A DNA stretch of 64,000 bases, from positions 1,550,001-1,614,000 of the forward strand of contig JBGLNJ010000001.1 of the NCBI GenBank assembly GCA_041300525.1. The letters are read 5' to 3'. The notes under the pieces were generated by a model that saw nothing but the letters and a program-made list of their open reading frames with translations, was not told where the DNA came from and searched no databases. This DNA comes from JBGLNJ01 sp041300525 (GTDB lineage: Bacteria; Chloroflexota; Anaerolineae; Fen-1058). Position 1 is the first letter of the stretch. The number at the start of each line of letters is the position of its first letter. Both the position numbers and the translations under genes were made by a program. Of this stretch, positions 8,653 through 17,120 are shown piece after piece.

Positions 8653-9213
8653 GTGAAAATGAGGGTCATTTCTGGGACGGCCAAAGGCCGCACACTCAAA
8701 GCAGTGCCGGGCGAAGGGACGCGCCCGATCACAGATCGCGTCAAAGAGTCGTTGTTCAACATCCTCGGCGCTGACGTGCGCGACGCGCGTTTTCTCGATT
8801 TGTTCGCCGGCACCGGTGGTGTGGGCATCGAGGCGCTCAGCCGCGGCGCAAAGGCAGCGGTGTTCGTAGAACAGGGCCGCGCTGCGTTGGAGACGATCCG
8901 CGCCAACCTGGCCCTCACAAAGCTGTCCGACCATGCCCGCGTCGTGCGCGCCGATGTGTTCACATTTCTGGCCGGCACGCCCGACGCGCCGTTCGACTAC
9001 ATTTACATCGCCCCGCCCCAATACAAGGAACTGTGGGCGCAGACGCTCCGCGCGATAGACGCGAACCCGGCGTGGCTCTCCGACGATTCCCAGGTGATTG
9101 TCCAGATTCACCCGTGCGAGTTTGAGGAATTGCCGCTCGAACATCTTGTGTTGGTGGACGAGCGCAAGTATGGGAGCACTCTTTTATGCTTTTACGAACT
9201 GGAGGTCGAGTGA
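8653..9213 (+). CDS. rsmD: 16S rRNA (guanine966-N2)-methyltransferase
   Basis: 186 residues opening with the family signature MRVISGTAKGR and RPITDRVKESLFNIL, followed by the SAM-binding loop DLFAGTGGVGIEALSRGA (about 49-66) and the catalytic motif in the form APPQY (about 120-124), where relatives usually have DPPY. It would methylate a guanine of 16S rRNA during small-subunit assembly. The start may be GTG 8653 or the ATG two codons later. It overlaps the following NAGPA-domain gene by 28 bases if that gene starts at its first ATG. The Asp-to-Ala change in the motif is worth noting; the preceding residues YIYI keep the strand. Confidence 0.9.
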   Translation: MKMRVISGTAKGRTLKAVPGEGTRPITDRVKESLFNILGADVRDARFLDLFAGTGGVGIEALSRGAKAAVFVEQGRAALETIRANLALTKLSDHARVVRADVFTFLAGTPDAPFDYIYIAPPQYKELWAQTLRAIDANPAWLSDDSQVIVQIHPCEFEELPLEHLVLVDERKYGSTLLCFYELEVE

Positions 9214-10010
9214 TCTCTTTTAACGCCAAGATTTCTAGTTCTCTTAGCGTCTTTGCGTCTTTGCGCCCTTGCGTTAAAATCCTGCCCATAGTCGTTTTGG
9301 TTCTCGTTTCGCTAGCTTGTTCCTCGGAAGTGGCGCCAACTTTTACGCCGGTTGCGCCCACTGCGCGTCCGGTTCCATCACCCACATCCGAACCGGACGA
9401 CACGGGCTGGCAGGCGTTGGGCAATGGGGTCGAACTGCGGCGGCTGCGCGTGGCCGGCGCAAACGGCACGAGCAACCGGCTGTGGCTGGCGCGGCTCGAC
9501 CCGGCGCGCGTTCGCTTTCGCGTCTTGTATGATCAAGCCAACCCGCGCCTGGTGTCCGAGTGGTTCGATACCGCCAGGCCATTGCTGGTGGTCAACGCCG
9601 GGTACTTTACGGAGGATCATCATGCGACGGGGTTGGTCATTTCCGACGGCGTGCGCAGCGGGAAATCGTACACTGGTTTTGGCGGGATGTTTGCCGTCCA
9701 GGGGGACCGCGTGCAAGTGCGTTGGCTCGTCGCTCGACCCTATAACCCCACCGAGCCGCTCCGCCAGGCTGCGCAGGCATTCCCGATGTTGGTCCATTCC
9801 AGCGGCAAGCCCGGCGTGTCGGAAGACGACGGCAAGCTCGCGCGCCGCACGGTGGTGGGCCAGGATCGCCGAGGACGCATCGTGTTCGTCGTCAGCCCGG
9901 ATTCGTTCTTTACGCTCAAGAGCCTTTCGGCGTTCCTCGTCGCGTCCGACCTGGAGTTGGATACCGCGCTGAACCTGGACGGCGGCACCTGGCGAGGTCA
10001 GGTGATATGA
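9186..10010 (+). CDS. Lipoprotein with phosphodiester glycosidase (NAGPA) domain, shortened C-terminus
   Basis: A hydrophobic segment ending VSLAC (Cys about residue 45) marks a lipoprotein, followed by a Thr/Pro spacer and a NAGPA/DUF2233 domain: LLVVNAGYF, GLVISDGV, FGGMFAVQ, RRTVVGQDRRGRIVFVV and LDTALNLDGGT. Related domains remove GlcNAc from phosphodiesters or act on cell-wall glycopolymers. The family normally continues about 25-35 residues past the DGG motif, but here the frame ends at DGGTWRGQVI. That end coincides with a 19-base direct repeat shared with the start of the next gene, so the tail was probably lost. The 5' part overlaps an inverted-repeat element (9218-9279), so the true start may be later than 9186. 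Confidence 0.75.
   Translation: MLLRTGGRVISFNAKISSSLSVFASLRPCVKILPIVVLVLVSLACSSEVAPTFTPVAPTARPVPSPTSEPDDTGWQALGNGVELRRLRVAGANGTSNRLWLARLDPARVRFRVLYDQANPRLVSEWFDTARPLLVVNAGYFTEDHHATGLVISDGVRSGKSYTGFGGMFAVQGDRVQVRWLVARPYNPTEPLRQAAQAFPMLVHSSGKPGVSEDDGKLARRTVVGQDRRGRIVFVVSPDSFFTLKSLSAFLVASDLELDTALNLDGGTWRGQVI
9218..9279. repeat. 62-bp element with 9-bp terminal inverted repeats
   Basis: TTTTAACGC at 9218-9226 and GCGTTAAAA at 9271-9279 are perfect inverted repeats around a stretch repeating CTTTGCGTC/CTTTGCGCC. It looks like a small dispersed intergenic element. It sits inside the 5' end of the NAGPA-domain gene. Confidence 0.55.
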
Positions 10011-10073
10011 TGGCTGTTATTCTTGCGACTTGCGTCTTGTTACCTGCGCCCTGTCGAGGCCAGGTGATATGAT
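9993..10073 (+). repeat. 19-base direct repeat at the NAGPA/HAD boundary
   Basis: The 19-base unit beginning CGAGGTCAGG and ending GATATGAT (9993-10011) recurs with one mismatch at 10055-10073, where it supplies the ribosome binding site and ATG of the HAD gene. The first copy supplies the stop of the NAGPA gene. This suggests a duplication or slippage event at the gene boundary. Confidence 0.7.
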
Positions 10074-10674
10074 CCGGGCCGTCATCTTTGACTGGGGCGG
10101 AGTGCTCGTGCGCACGGTGGATGCCAGTCCCCGGCTGGCGTGGGACGCGCGGCTGGGACTGCCGCCGGGCAGCGTCAACCGGCTCGTGTTCGAGAGCTAC
10201 GCATGGCGGCGCGCGCAACTCGGCCAGATCAGCGATGCGGCGTTCTGGGCTGATTTGGGCGCGAGGCTAAATCTTTCGCCCGAGTCGTTGGCCGAATTTC
10301 GGCGCGACTTTTGGGCGGGCGACCGGCTCGACGGCGGCCTCGTGGCGCTCATCCGCAGCCTCCGCCCGCGCTGCAAGACGGCGCTGCTCTCCAACTTTTC
10401 CGGGCAGTTGCGCCAACTCATCACGCAGCACGGCCTGGCAGATGCGTTCGACGTGATCGTCATCTCTGGCGAAGAGGGCCTCCTCAAGCCGGATGCGCGC
10501 ATCTATCATTTGGCTGCCGAGCGTTTGGGCGTGCCGGTTGCAGATTGCCTGTTCGTGGACGATTCTGAAGAGAACGTCGGTGGCGCGCGCGCAGCGGGGA
10601 TGCCGGCGTTTCACTTTGCATCTTTTTCGTCCTGCGCCCTTTATCTTTCGTCTGAACTGGGGGTAGCGTTGTGA
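10069..10674 (+). CDS. HAD-superfamily hydrolase
   Basis: 201 residues with the four HAD motifs: IFDWGGVL (nucleophile D8; the second Asp position of the usual DxD is replaced by W-G as in several subfamilies), LLSNFSG, KPDARIY and FVDDSEENVGGARAAGM. The subfamily resembles HAD-IA enzymes such as YihX-type sugar phosphatases or epoxide-hydrolase N-domains; the substrate is not predictable. ATG 10069 is chosen because AGGTGAT lies directly upstream and the family starts here. Its stop overlaps the GTG start of the MFS gene by four bases, so the two are translationally coupled. Confidence 0.88.
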   Translation: MIRAVIFDWGGVLVRTVDASPRLAWDARLGLPPGSVNRLVFESYAWRRAQLGQISDAAFWADLGARLNLSPESLAEFRRDFWAGDRLDGGLVALIRSLRPRCKTALLSNFSGQLRQLITQHGLADAFDVIVISGEEGLLKPDARIYHLAAERLGVPVADCLFVDDSEENVGGARAAGMPAFHFASFSSCALYLSSELGVAL

Positions 10675-12008
10675 GCGCCAGGGAATTGATCGAGCGGGCG
10701 CAGGCTTACACGACGATCTTTCGCCGCAACGCGCGGCTGTACCTGCTCAACTCGATCCTGGCCGGGTTGAGTTTCAGCGTCTATTCCCTCTTCTTCAATC
10801 TCTACATCCTGGCGCGCGGATACCCCAAGGATTTTCTGGGTTTGCTATCTTCCTTGCCCAGCGCGGTGGCGCTCTTTTCTGCCGTGCCGCTGGGCTTGCT
10901 TTCGGATCGCATCGGCCGTCGCAAGGCGATGCTGTGGGGGACGCTGGGCGCCATCGTCGCCAGCGCCGTCATCGTATGGGGCGCCAGTACCGCCGTGTTG
11001 ATCGTCGCCGTCATCTTGCTGGGCATGAGCAACGAGTTGTTCAACGTTAGCGCCGCGCCCTTCATGATGGAGAATTCTGGCGAGCGCGAGCGCACGGCGT
11101 TATTCAGCACCAGTTTTGGACTCGCCACACTGGCGGGCTTTGCCGGCAGCCTGATCGGCGGGCAACTGCCGCGCTTGATGAGTGGCGCATTCAGTTTGAC
11201 GCCGGACACTGCGCCGGCGTATGGCGCGGCGCTGCTGATCGGCCCGGCGTTGAATGTGCTGGCGATGCTGCCGTTGCTGTGGATGCGCGAGCCGCCGCGC
11301 CCGGCACAGTCTCCGCACGGGTGGGCGTGGCCCAACGCGCGATTGATCGGCTTGTTCATGGAGGACGGGTGGACACGGGCCAAGGCCGCGCCCGTCATCG
11401 TGTGGCGCGGCCTGGTCCACCGGCAAGTGATCGTCAAGTTGCTGTTGCCCAATGCGATCATCAGCGTCGGCGCGGCGCTGCTCATTCCGTACATGAACGT
11501 GTTTTTCCGCGAGCGGCATCACGTGCCGGATGAGACGCTGGGCGTCATCTTTGCGCTTTCCAGTGTGGTGACGGGTGTGGCGACGTTGGGCGCGCCGCTG
11601 TTGGCTCGACGGTTCGGCAAAGTACGCTCGGTCGCGTTGGCGCAGGCTGCGTCGTTGCCTTTCTTGTTGACCATCGGCTTTGCGCCTTCGTTGGCGTTGG
11701 CGGCAATGGCGTTCTGGGCGCGCGGCGCTTTGATGAACATGGGCGGGCCGCTCTACAATGCCTTTATGATGGAGCAGGTCGCCGAGGGCGAGCGCGCCAC
11801 GGTCAATGCCTTTGCCAGCGTGACGTGGAATATCGGCTGGGCGGTGTGTCCCTATCTTTCTGGCGTGGTTCAAGAACGCTGGGGGTTCAACCCGTTGTTC
11901 GTGGCGACGGCGGCGTTGTATGGCCTGGCGGCCGTGCTGACGTATGGGTTCTTTGCTGCGAGCGAGTCAACTGTGACGGCGCAGGTTGCTGTGTCCGTGG
12001 TAGAGTAG
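10671..12008 (+). CDS. Major facilitator superfamily transporter
   Basis: 445 residues with about twelve hydrophobic segments and the MFS loop signature between helices 2 and 3 (GLLSDRIGRRKAM). A longer cytoplasmic loop near residues 205-260 divides the halves, as expected. It is an inner-membrane secondary transporter; the sequence gives no clear substrate, and drug or small-molecule efflux is only the commonest role for such proteins. The GTG start overlaps the HAD stop (GTGA). The next gene, a methyltransferase, is separated by a hairpin-forming spacer. Confidence 0.88.
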   Translation: MSARELIERAQAYTTIFRRNARLYLLNSILAGLSFSVYSLFFNLYILARGYPKDFLGLLSSLPSAVALFSAVPLGLLSDRIGRRKAMLWGTLGAIVASAVIVWGASTAVLIVAVILLGMSNELFNVSAAPFMMENSGERERTALFSTSFGLATLAGFAGSLIGGQLPRLMSGAFSLTPDTAPAYGAALLIGPALNVLAMLPLLWMREPPRPAQSPHGWAWPNARLIGLFMEDGWTRAKAAPVIVWRGLVHRQVIVKLLLPNAIISVGAALLIPYMNVFFRERHHVPDETLGVIFALSSVVTGVATLGAPLLARRFGKVRSVALAQAASLPFLLTIGFAPSLALAAMAFWARGALMNMGGPLYNAFMMEQVAEGERATVNAFASVTWNIGWAVCPYLSGVVQERWGFNPLFVATAALYGLAAVLTYGFFAASESTVTAQVAVSVVE

Positions 12009-12014
12009 CACATT

Positions 12015-12049
12015 CCTCTTCTCCTCCCCGAAACGGAGGGAAGAAGAGG
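12015..12049. repeat. Imperfect inverted repeat (palindromic spacer)
   Basis: CCTCTTCTCCTCCCCG at 12015-12030 pairs with CGGAGGGAAGAAGAGG at 12034-12049 around a 3-base loop, with a few mismatches. No T-tract follows, so it is more like a dispersed palindromic element than a terminator. Confidence 0.5.
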
Positions 12050-12070
12050 GTAGGGGGAAGAGAAAAGAAA

Positions 12071-12886
12071 ATGAACATCATCACCCGCGATTGGAACTGG
12101 TGGGCCTATCTTTTCCGCGTCACTCACCGGCAGAGCATCCCGTACATCGAGCGGCACGACGACGAGATCGTCGCCTTTATCGTCGAGACGCTCGACTTGC
12201 GGCCCGGCGACCGCGTGCTCGACCTGGGCTGCGGCAGCGGTGTTCACGCGCTGCGGCTGGCTTGGCGCGGCATCCGGGCCGTGGGGCTGGACATTGCGCC
12301 GCGCCTGGTGGAATACGCTACGGAGCAGGCGGACAAGGCGGGCGTGTCCAACGCAACGTTCGTGGTGGGCGACATGCGCGACCCACTCGCCGCGCTCGGT
12401 TCGTTGGGCGCGCCAGGGTTCAACGCCGTCATCATCTTGGGCACCAGCTTTGGCTTTATGGACGAGGCCGGCAACCGCGCGATATTGGAAAGCGCCGCGC
12501 GCGCGCTCATCCCCGGCGGGCAGCTTTTCCTCGATCTCTCCGACCCGGCGGCGCTGATGCTCCCGCGTGAAAAGTGGTGGTTAGAGTTGGACGGTGGTTA
12601 TATGCTGATGGAAGCCTGGTACGATCCGGCGACGTGCATTCGTCATGGATCGTTTCGCTATTTTGACCGCGACGGCAACCTGAACGTCTGCGCGGAGGAC
12701 GAGCGCATAAGGGTCTATTCGCTGCCCGAGTTGGACGCGCTCTTGCGCGAGGCGGGGCTGCCGTTGCGCGCCTCATACGGCGATGCGATTCTGCCGCTCA
12801 GGCCGTATGGGTCGCGCTATCACGACCGGATGATCGTCGTCGCGCGCAAGCCTCACCCGGAATTCGACAAGGCGCACGAGCGATAG
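12071..12886 (+). CDS. SAM-dependent class I methyltransferase
   Basis: 271 residues. Motif I is VLDLGCGSGVHALRLA (about 49-64), followed by the acidic end of strand 2 (VGLDIAPRLVEYA) and motif II-like VVGDMRDPL. A post-domain with a beta-rich segment (KWWLELDGGYMLMEAWYDP; RHGSFRYFDRDG) resembles small-molecule methyltransferases. The target is unknown. ATG 12071 is taken because it directly precedes the conserved N-terminal helix; the preceding A/G-rich run (GAAGAGAAAAG) can act as a ribosome binding site. An upstream extension would run through the hairpin and into the MFS gene. Confidence 0.85.
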   Translation: MNIITRDWNWWAYLFRVTHRQSIPYIERHDDEIVAFIVETLDLRPGDRVLDLGCGSGVHALRLAWRGIRAVGLDIAPRLVEYATEQADKAGVSNATFVVGDMRDPLAALGSLGAPGFNAVIILGTSFGFMDEAGNRAILESAARALIPGGQLFLDLSDPAALMLPREKWWLELDGGYMLMEAWYDPATCIRHGSFRYFDRDGNLNVCAEDERIRVYSLPELDALLREAGLPLRASYGDAILPLRPYGSRYHDRMIVVARKPHPEFDKAHER

Positions 12887-12908
12887 CCAGTCTCAAGTAA
12901 AGTGTCAA

Positions 12909-13526
12909 ATGAACAAGGGAACCATCCTCATTTTGAATGGAACATCCAGTTCCGGCAAGACCAGCATCGTCAAGGCGCTGCAGGATACGCTAGACGATCC
13001 CTACCTCGACGCCGGCATAGACAAGTTTCTGTTCATGCTTCCGAAGCGTTACCTCAACGAGCCGTTGTGGCATCAAGTTTTTGACTATCTTTATGCCGAC
13101 CCCATCACTCGGACGGGCTTGAGCATCAAAGCCGGGCCGATGGGACATCGGGTGATAGCCGGGATGCACCGCTCGATAGCCGCACTGGCGCTGGCGGGAA
13201 ATAATGTGGTGGCCGACCACGTGTTACTCGAAGGGCAATGGCTGAAAGAGTGCGTCGAGGTCTTGCGCGATTTTCAGGTTTGGTTCGTGGGAGTGCGCTG
13301 CCCACTTGAGGTAGTCGAACAGAGAGAACGCGAACGACGCGATCGGACTTGCGGGCAGGCCAGGGCACAATTTGACCTTGTCCACGCTCACGGGTTGTAT
13401 GATGTCGAGGTTGACACATCTATCTTCGGCCCGATGGATTGCGCGCTGCAAATCAAGCGCCGCATGGAAGACGGCCCTCCTCCGCAGGCGTTCCATTTGC
13501 TGGCGAAGAATATGCTCATACATTGA
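12909..13526 (+). CDS. Chloramphenicol phosphotransferase-like P-loop kinase
   Basis: 205 residues beginning with a Walker A loop in LNGTSSSGKTSI (G11-T18) and continuing in the pattern of CPT-like proteins: LDAGIDKFLFMLP near residue 37-48, NNVVADHVLL, FVGVRCPLEVVEQRERERRDR and HAHGLYDVEVDTS. In the Streptomyces enzyme the corresponding GVD aspartate is catalytic, and the Asp is kept here. Relatives in soil bacteria are annotated both as drug-inactivating kinases and as kinases of unknown substrate, so resistance is not established. It lies 20 bases after the methyltransferase on the same strand. Confidence 0.82.
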   Translation: MNKGTILILNGTSSSGKTSIVKALQDTLDDPYLDAGIDKFLFMLPKRYLNEPLWHQVFDYLYADPITRTGLSIKAGPMGHRVIAGMHRSIAALALAGNNVVADHVLLEGQWLKECVEVLRDFQVWFVGVRCPLEVVEQRERERRDRTCGQARAQFDLVHAHGLYDVEVDTSIFGPMDCALQIKRRMEDGPPPQAFHLLAKNMLIH

Positions 13527-13558
13527 GCAAGGATGCCGTGTGTGACTTGCGGCAGCCT

Positions 13559-13598
13559 GTCACCTTGTCACCCCGTCACCCCGTCACCTTGTCACACC
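13559..13598. repeat. Short tandem repeat, 8-bp unit
   Basis: Five consecutive copies of GTCACCYY-type octamers (GTCACCTT, GTCACCCC, GTCACCCC, GTCACCTT, GTCACACC) lie between the CPT-like gene and the metallophosphoesterase gene. No coding or clear regulatory role is visible. Confidence 0.8.
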
Positions 13599-13684
13599 GT
13601 CTCCTTCTGGCGCGGTTTTGTGCTTCATGGTATGATTCTCTCGCCCCCCTTATCCTGCGTTCAGCCCAATCATTGGAATGAACT

Positions 13685-14224
13685 GTGACGACTCTGGTCG
13701 GCGTCATCGCCGATACCCATGTGCCTCAACGGCTCAAGCGCCTGCCCCCCGGTATCGCTAAAGCGTTCGACGGCGTGGCGCTCATCCTGCACGCCGGAGA
13801 CATTAACAGTCTGCGCGTTCTGGACGAGCTGGGACGCATTGCGCCGGTCGTGGCAGTCGCCGGCAACGCCGATTTGTGGTTGGGCTTGCCATGCAGCCGC
13901 ATCGTGCAAGTCGAAGGTTGCCGCATTGGCCTGACGCACGGACACGGCAGTTGGCGACGCTATTTCTTGGACAAGCTCCGCGATAATTTAGGCCATTATG
14001 ATCTGGCGCGTTACCTGCGTTACGCGAGCGAGGCATTTCGTGATGTAGATGTGATCGTCAGCGGGCACACCCATCGGCCACACCTGGCCTATGTGGGCAA
14101 GGTGCTCCTGTTCAACCCAGGCGCGGTCGCGCCGGATCATTACGTCACGGCCGGGCCAACAGTGGGTGTGCTGCGCATAAAAGCTGGCGTTGCGCGGGCA
14201 GAACTGGCGCCATTGGGCCGCTGA
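13685..14224 (+). CDS. YfcE/MJ0936-type metallophosphoesterase
   Basis: 179 residues with the full calcineurin-like metal set: DTH (10-12), LHAGDIN (about 36-42), VAGNAD (about 58-63), LTHGHG (about 79-84) and SGHTHRPH (about 127-134). This small family of two-metal phosphodiesterases acts on model phosphodiesters; natural substrates are mostly unknown. The start is GTG 13685; no strong ribosome binding site precedes it. A possible TATGAT -10 element lies about 50 bases upstream. Confidence 0.9.
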   Translation: MTTLVGVIADTHVPQRLKRLPPGIAKAFDGVALILHAGDINSLRVLDELGRIAPVVAVAGNADLWLGLPCSRIVQVEGCRIGLTHGHGSWRRYFLDKLRDNLGHYDLARYLRYASEAFRDVDVIVSGHTHRPHLAYVGKVLLFNPGAVAPDHYVTAGPTVGVLRIKAGVARAELAPLGR

Positions 14225-14320
14225 CGCGCCGGAACCTTGCGAGGGTTCGGCAGCGGCTTGGCGTTTGAGGCCGCCGGGTGTAAAATCGTCACTCAACTGA
14301 ACCCGGCGAGGAGATACGGA

Positions 14321-15103
14321 ATGGATCGCGCCCTCATCTCGTGCGAGCGGTTGAGCGACTTGCCAGTGTTGCAGGCGATAGCCGAATCGCATGGCTTGGG
14401 CTTGGAATTGCAAGAGTTCGCCGATCCTGGCATTCTGGATGGCGACTGGCGGGCGCACGTGGCCCGTTACCGCAAGGCGTTGGCAGGCTTTACGGGCGAA
14501 CTCACGCTGCACGGGGCCTTTCTGGACCTGTTCAGCGGCAGCCCAGACCGCAAGGTGGTCGCTCTCGCGCGCGAGCGCTATCGCCAGAACCTGACGATCG
14601 CGGCCGAGCTTGGCGCACACGTCATAAACTTTCACGCCAACTATTTGCCGTTGATTGACGATCCGCGTTACCTGAGTGGTTGGCTTGAGCGACAGATTGC
14701 ATTCTGGCATCCATTGGCCCAGGAAGCCGGCACACTGGGCGAGATGATCGTTCTGGAAAATATGTGGGAGCCGGATCCGTCCATCCTGCGGCGCGTGTTG
14801 GAAGGGGTTCATTCGCCGCACTTGCGCGCATGCCTGGATGTGGGGCACGCGCGCGTCTACTCCAAGCTGCCGGTCGAAGCGTGGATTGACAGCCTCAGCC
14901 CGCTGCTGATCCTGACCCATTTGCATAACACCCAGGGGACGGAAGATATTCACCAGGCTTTTAACGATGGCGTGCTCGATATGCCGACGCTGCTGGACAA
15001 GCTGCGTGCCCTGCCTCGCCCACCGATGTTTTGCCTCGAGCTGCCGGATGCTGCATCCATCCAAGCCAGCCTCCGATATCTTTGCCTTGACCAGCGCGGA
15101 TAA
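14321..15103 (+). CDS. Xylose-isomerase-like TIM barrel (sugar phosphate isomerase/epimerase family)
   Basis: 260 residues with barrel strands typical of AP-endonuclease-2/xylose-isomerase-like proteins: GLELQEFADP, LTLHGAF, VINFHANY, MIVLENMWE, RACLDVGHARVY, LLILTHLHNTQG and FCLELPD. Conserved His, Glu and Asp residues at strand ends could bind a divalent metal. The reaction may be isomerisation or epimerisation of a sugar or sugar phosphate; the substrate cannot be read from sequence. ATG 14321 is preceded by GAGGAG at a suitable distance, and a TGTAAAAT -10-like element lies 40 bases upstream. A palindromic element follows the gene. Confidence 0.82.
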   Translation: MDRALISCERLSDLPVLQAIAESHGLGLELQEFADPGILDGDWRAHVARYRKALAGFTGELTLHGAFLDLFSGSPDRKVVALARERYRQNLTIAAELGAHVINFHANYLPLIDDPRYLSGWLERQIAFWHPLAQEAGTLGEMIVLENMWEPDPSILRRVLEGVHSPHLRACLDVGHARVYSKLPVEAWIDSLSPLLILTHLHNTQGTEDIHQAFNDGVLDMPTLLDKLRALPRPPMFCLELPDAASIQASLRYLCLDQRG

Positions 15104-15107
15104 AGTA

Positions 15108-15128
15108 GGACAAGATGCCATCTTGTCC
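15108..15128. repeat. Palindromic element, copy 1
   Basis: GGACAAGATG-C-CATCTTGTCC forms a perfect 10-bp stem just after the TIM-barrel gene. The same core, with a longer stem, recurs at 39686-39715, so this is a dispersed palindrome. No T-tract follows. Confidence 0.75.
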
Positions 15129-15131
15129 CAC

Positions 15132-15447
15132 GGCTTGAGCGAAAATTTTAAGCTGGGGGACTATTGACATTGTCCCCTGTTTTGAATAGGATGTAAGCAG
15201 ACCAAGCCCCGCGGACGATGCAGGCAACTGGGCAGCACCGGGGGAAACAAGATTCCGATGACTGGCTCAATTCCCATGTGAGCGTCTTTGGCGCCCTGGG
15301 CTGTATAACAAACAGAGGAGGCCGGCCTCGAGGAGTCTGCTGACCAACGGTAAGCGCCAGTGGCGGTCGCGACCATCGTCCGAGTGGGGCTTTGTCTGTG
15401 GGGAAGGACGTGCGACGCGCCTTGTAGGCGCAGCGCACGTTTCGTGT
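15132..15447. other. Unassigned 316-bp stretch, possible structured RNA or retroelement remnant
   Basis: No convincing gene. The + strand is open for about 48 codons in one frame and the minus strand for nearly 100 codons in another, an unusual double openness. Neither has a ribosome binding site or recognisable domain. Several short inverted segments (for example GGCCGGCCTCGAGG around 15320) suggest RNA structure. GTGCGAC, the kind of sequence that opens group II introns, occurs at 15410, but no domain V or reverse transcriptase is present. Confidence 0.3.
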
Positions 15448-17100
15448 TTATGGCGTCGTTGCGCTCTCAATCCACCGGTCGAACAGCGACCGCACGACGG
15501 CTCGATTGGCTACCGACTCGGCGGCCGCCATCATTCGCTCCGAGGTGGCAATGCCGTAGCGGTTCTGGCGAAAGTAGGTCTTGAGAAAAGCGTCGAACTT
15601 GTCGTCGCCGATGGCTTCGCGCAGCGCCCTGAAGAACAATGGCCCCTTGCGATACACGACCGCGCTGTAATCGTTCCGCGTAAACGCCGATACCGGCTGA
15701 TCCACTTTCTGATCGCGCTTTTCCTGCAGCAGCTTTTGGTAGGCGTCTTCGAACACTTGCTTGAGCACCCCGTCGGCCACGGCTTTGCCGAACGTGTCTT
15801 CGTAATACAGGAGCGTCGAATACCCCACCAATGATTCGTCCAACCACGGATGATTGACTTGGTCGTTGCCCACCAGGCTGTACCACCATTGATGCGCGAC
15901 CTCGTGCGCCACGACAAAGTCGAAATAGCTGCCCTCGCCGACTTGCTGGTAAAGATTGTCGGCAATGACCACCAGGCCGGGATATTCGATGCCACCGGCA
16001 TGGGTTCCCGTCTCGACCACGTCCAGTTCCGCAAAGGGGTACGGCCCAAAGCGGCGCGAATACACGCGCAGCGCATCGGCGGCGACCTGCGCCGCGCGCT
16101 GGCCTCCAGCCTTGTCACCCGGGATATAGAACGAGCGGACGGTCACGTCATCTACGTTCTGTGTGACCATTCTGTAATTTGCGCTCATCGCCAGCATGAA
16201 ATCGCGCATCGGCCCGCTGACGCAATGCCAGACGCCTGCCATTTGCGGCTCGCACGTCCCGGACGTGACGACGACTTGCGTCACCGGTGCAGTGATGCTC
16301 ACATCGTACAGCGCCGTCGGCGTGAACGTCTCGTCGCCGTATTCCGGCGCAAGCTCGATATGCCAGCTGGTTTCATCGCGCACGGGGATGACGGGGTAAA
16401 AGTCGGGCAGCGTGGTCACGCCGCCTATTGAGCCGAACATGGCATAGCCCACCGTCGGATCGCGCGGGATGCCGATGAGGAAATCCAGCGTCAGGTCTGC
16501 CAACGCGCCGGGTGCCAGGGTCACCGGGACCTTGAGCGCCGTGCCGCGCTGTTCGAGTTGGAGCGGAACCGTTTGGCCGTCCACCGTCACGCGGGTCACG
16601 GTCATGGCCCCGCCAAAGCCTGGCGCGGACGGGAAGAGGCGAAAGTAGATCTCGCTCAGCGCCGCCGAATCTGTGTTTGTGTAGCGCACTTGCTCGCGCC
16701 CGACGGCTTGCAACGCGTCGGGGTTGACCGTGAGCGTGATCGAGTAGCGCGGCGCATCTCCAAAGCCGTTCACGTCGGCGGCGAATTCGGGACGCATGGC
16801 CGGGCGATACAACGCCGGATCAAAATCGGGCGATGGCTCTGCGGTCGGCGTGGCCGCGGCAAGGGTTGCCACGGGTGTGGCATCGGCGGGCGGCGGGGCC
16901 GGATGGGTAGGAGACGGCACAGGCGTGGTATCGGCGGGTGGCGAGGCCGGAAGGGTAGGGGGCGGTTCCGGTGTGGTTGGTGAGGAGAATACACAAGACA
17001 GCGATACCATCCCAAGCAAAAGAATCACCGCAATCAGTTTTCTCATCAGGTTCTTTCTGGCGTGTCGGCTGACGAAATCGGTTGCTTCTTGTTTGTCCAT
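15448..17100 (-). CDS. M1-family aminopeptidase, lipoprotein
   Basis: 550 residues. The start at 17100 is chosen because AGGAG lies eight bases upstream; the frame stays open further, but that part overlaps the upstream gene. A hydrophobic segment ending MVSLSC (Cys about 36) predicts lipid anchoring, then a Pro/Thr/Ala spacer of about 55 residues leads to the catalytic region: HEVAHQWWYSLVG (zinc ligands and catalytic Glu, about residue 400) with the third ligand Glu in HPWLDESLVGYS. GGIEYPGLVVI upstream is the M1 substrate-site exopeptidase motif. Likely an extracytoplasmic metallo-aminopeptidase. It lies 20 bases after the zinc-ribbon gene, so probably one operon. Confidence 0.9.
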   Translation of the reverse strand: MDKQEATDFVSRHARKNLMRKLIAVILLLGMVSLSCVFSSPTTPEPPPTLPASPPADTTPVPSPTHPAPPPADATPVATLAAATPTAEPSPDFDPALYRPAMRPEFAADVNGFGDAPRYSITLTVNPDALQAVGREQVRYTNTDSAALSEIYFRLFPSAPGFGGAMTVTRVTVDGQTVPLQLEQRGTALKVPVTLAPGALADLTLDFLIGIPRDPTVGYAMFGSIGGVTTLPDFYPVIPVRDETSWHIELAPEYGDETFTPTALYDVSITAPVTQVVVTSGTCEPQMAGVWHCVSGPMRDFMLAMSANYRMVTQNVDDVTVRSFYIPGDKAGGQRAAQVAADALRVYSRRFGPYPFAELDVVETGTHAGGIEYPGLVVIADNLYQQVGEGSYFDFVVAHEVAHQWWYSLVGNDQVNHPWLDESLVGYSTLLYYEDTFGKAVADGVLKQVFEDAYQKLLQEKRDQKVDQPVSAFTRNDYSAVVYRKGPLFFRALREAIGDDKFDAFLKTYFRQNRYGIATSERMMAAAESVANRAVVRSLFDRWIESATTP

Positions 17101-17120
17101 GCGTTTTTCTCCTGTGTGGG

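Noticed and set aside
11100..11873. 257-codon minus-strand frame inside the MFS gene
   Set aside because: Gln/Arg/His-rich antisense translation typical of shadows; the + strand shows twelve membrane helices.
15148..15438. 97-codon minus-strand frame as a protein gene
   Set aside because: No ribosome binding site, odd Cys/Pro/Ser composition and an equally open + strand frame; kept as an unassigned region instead.
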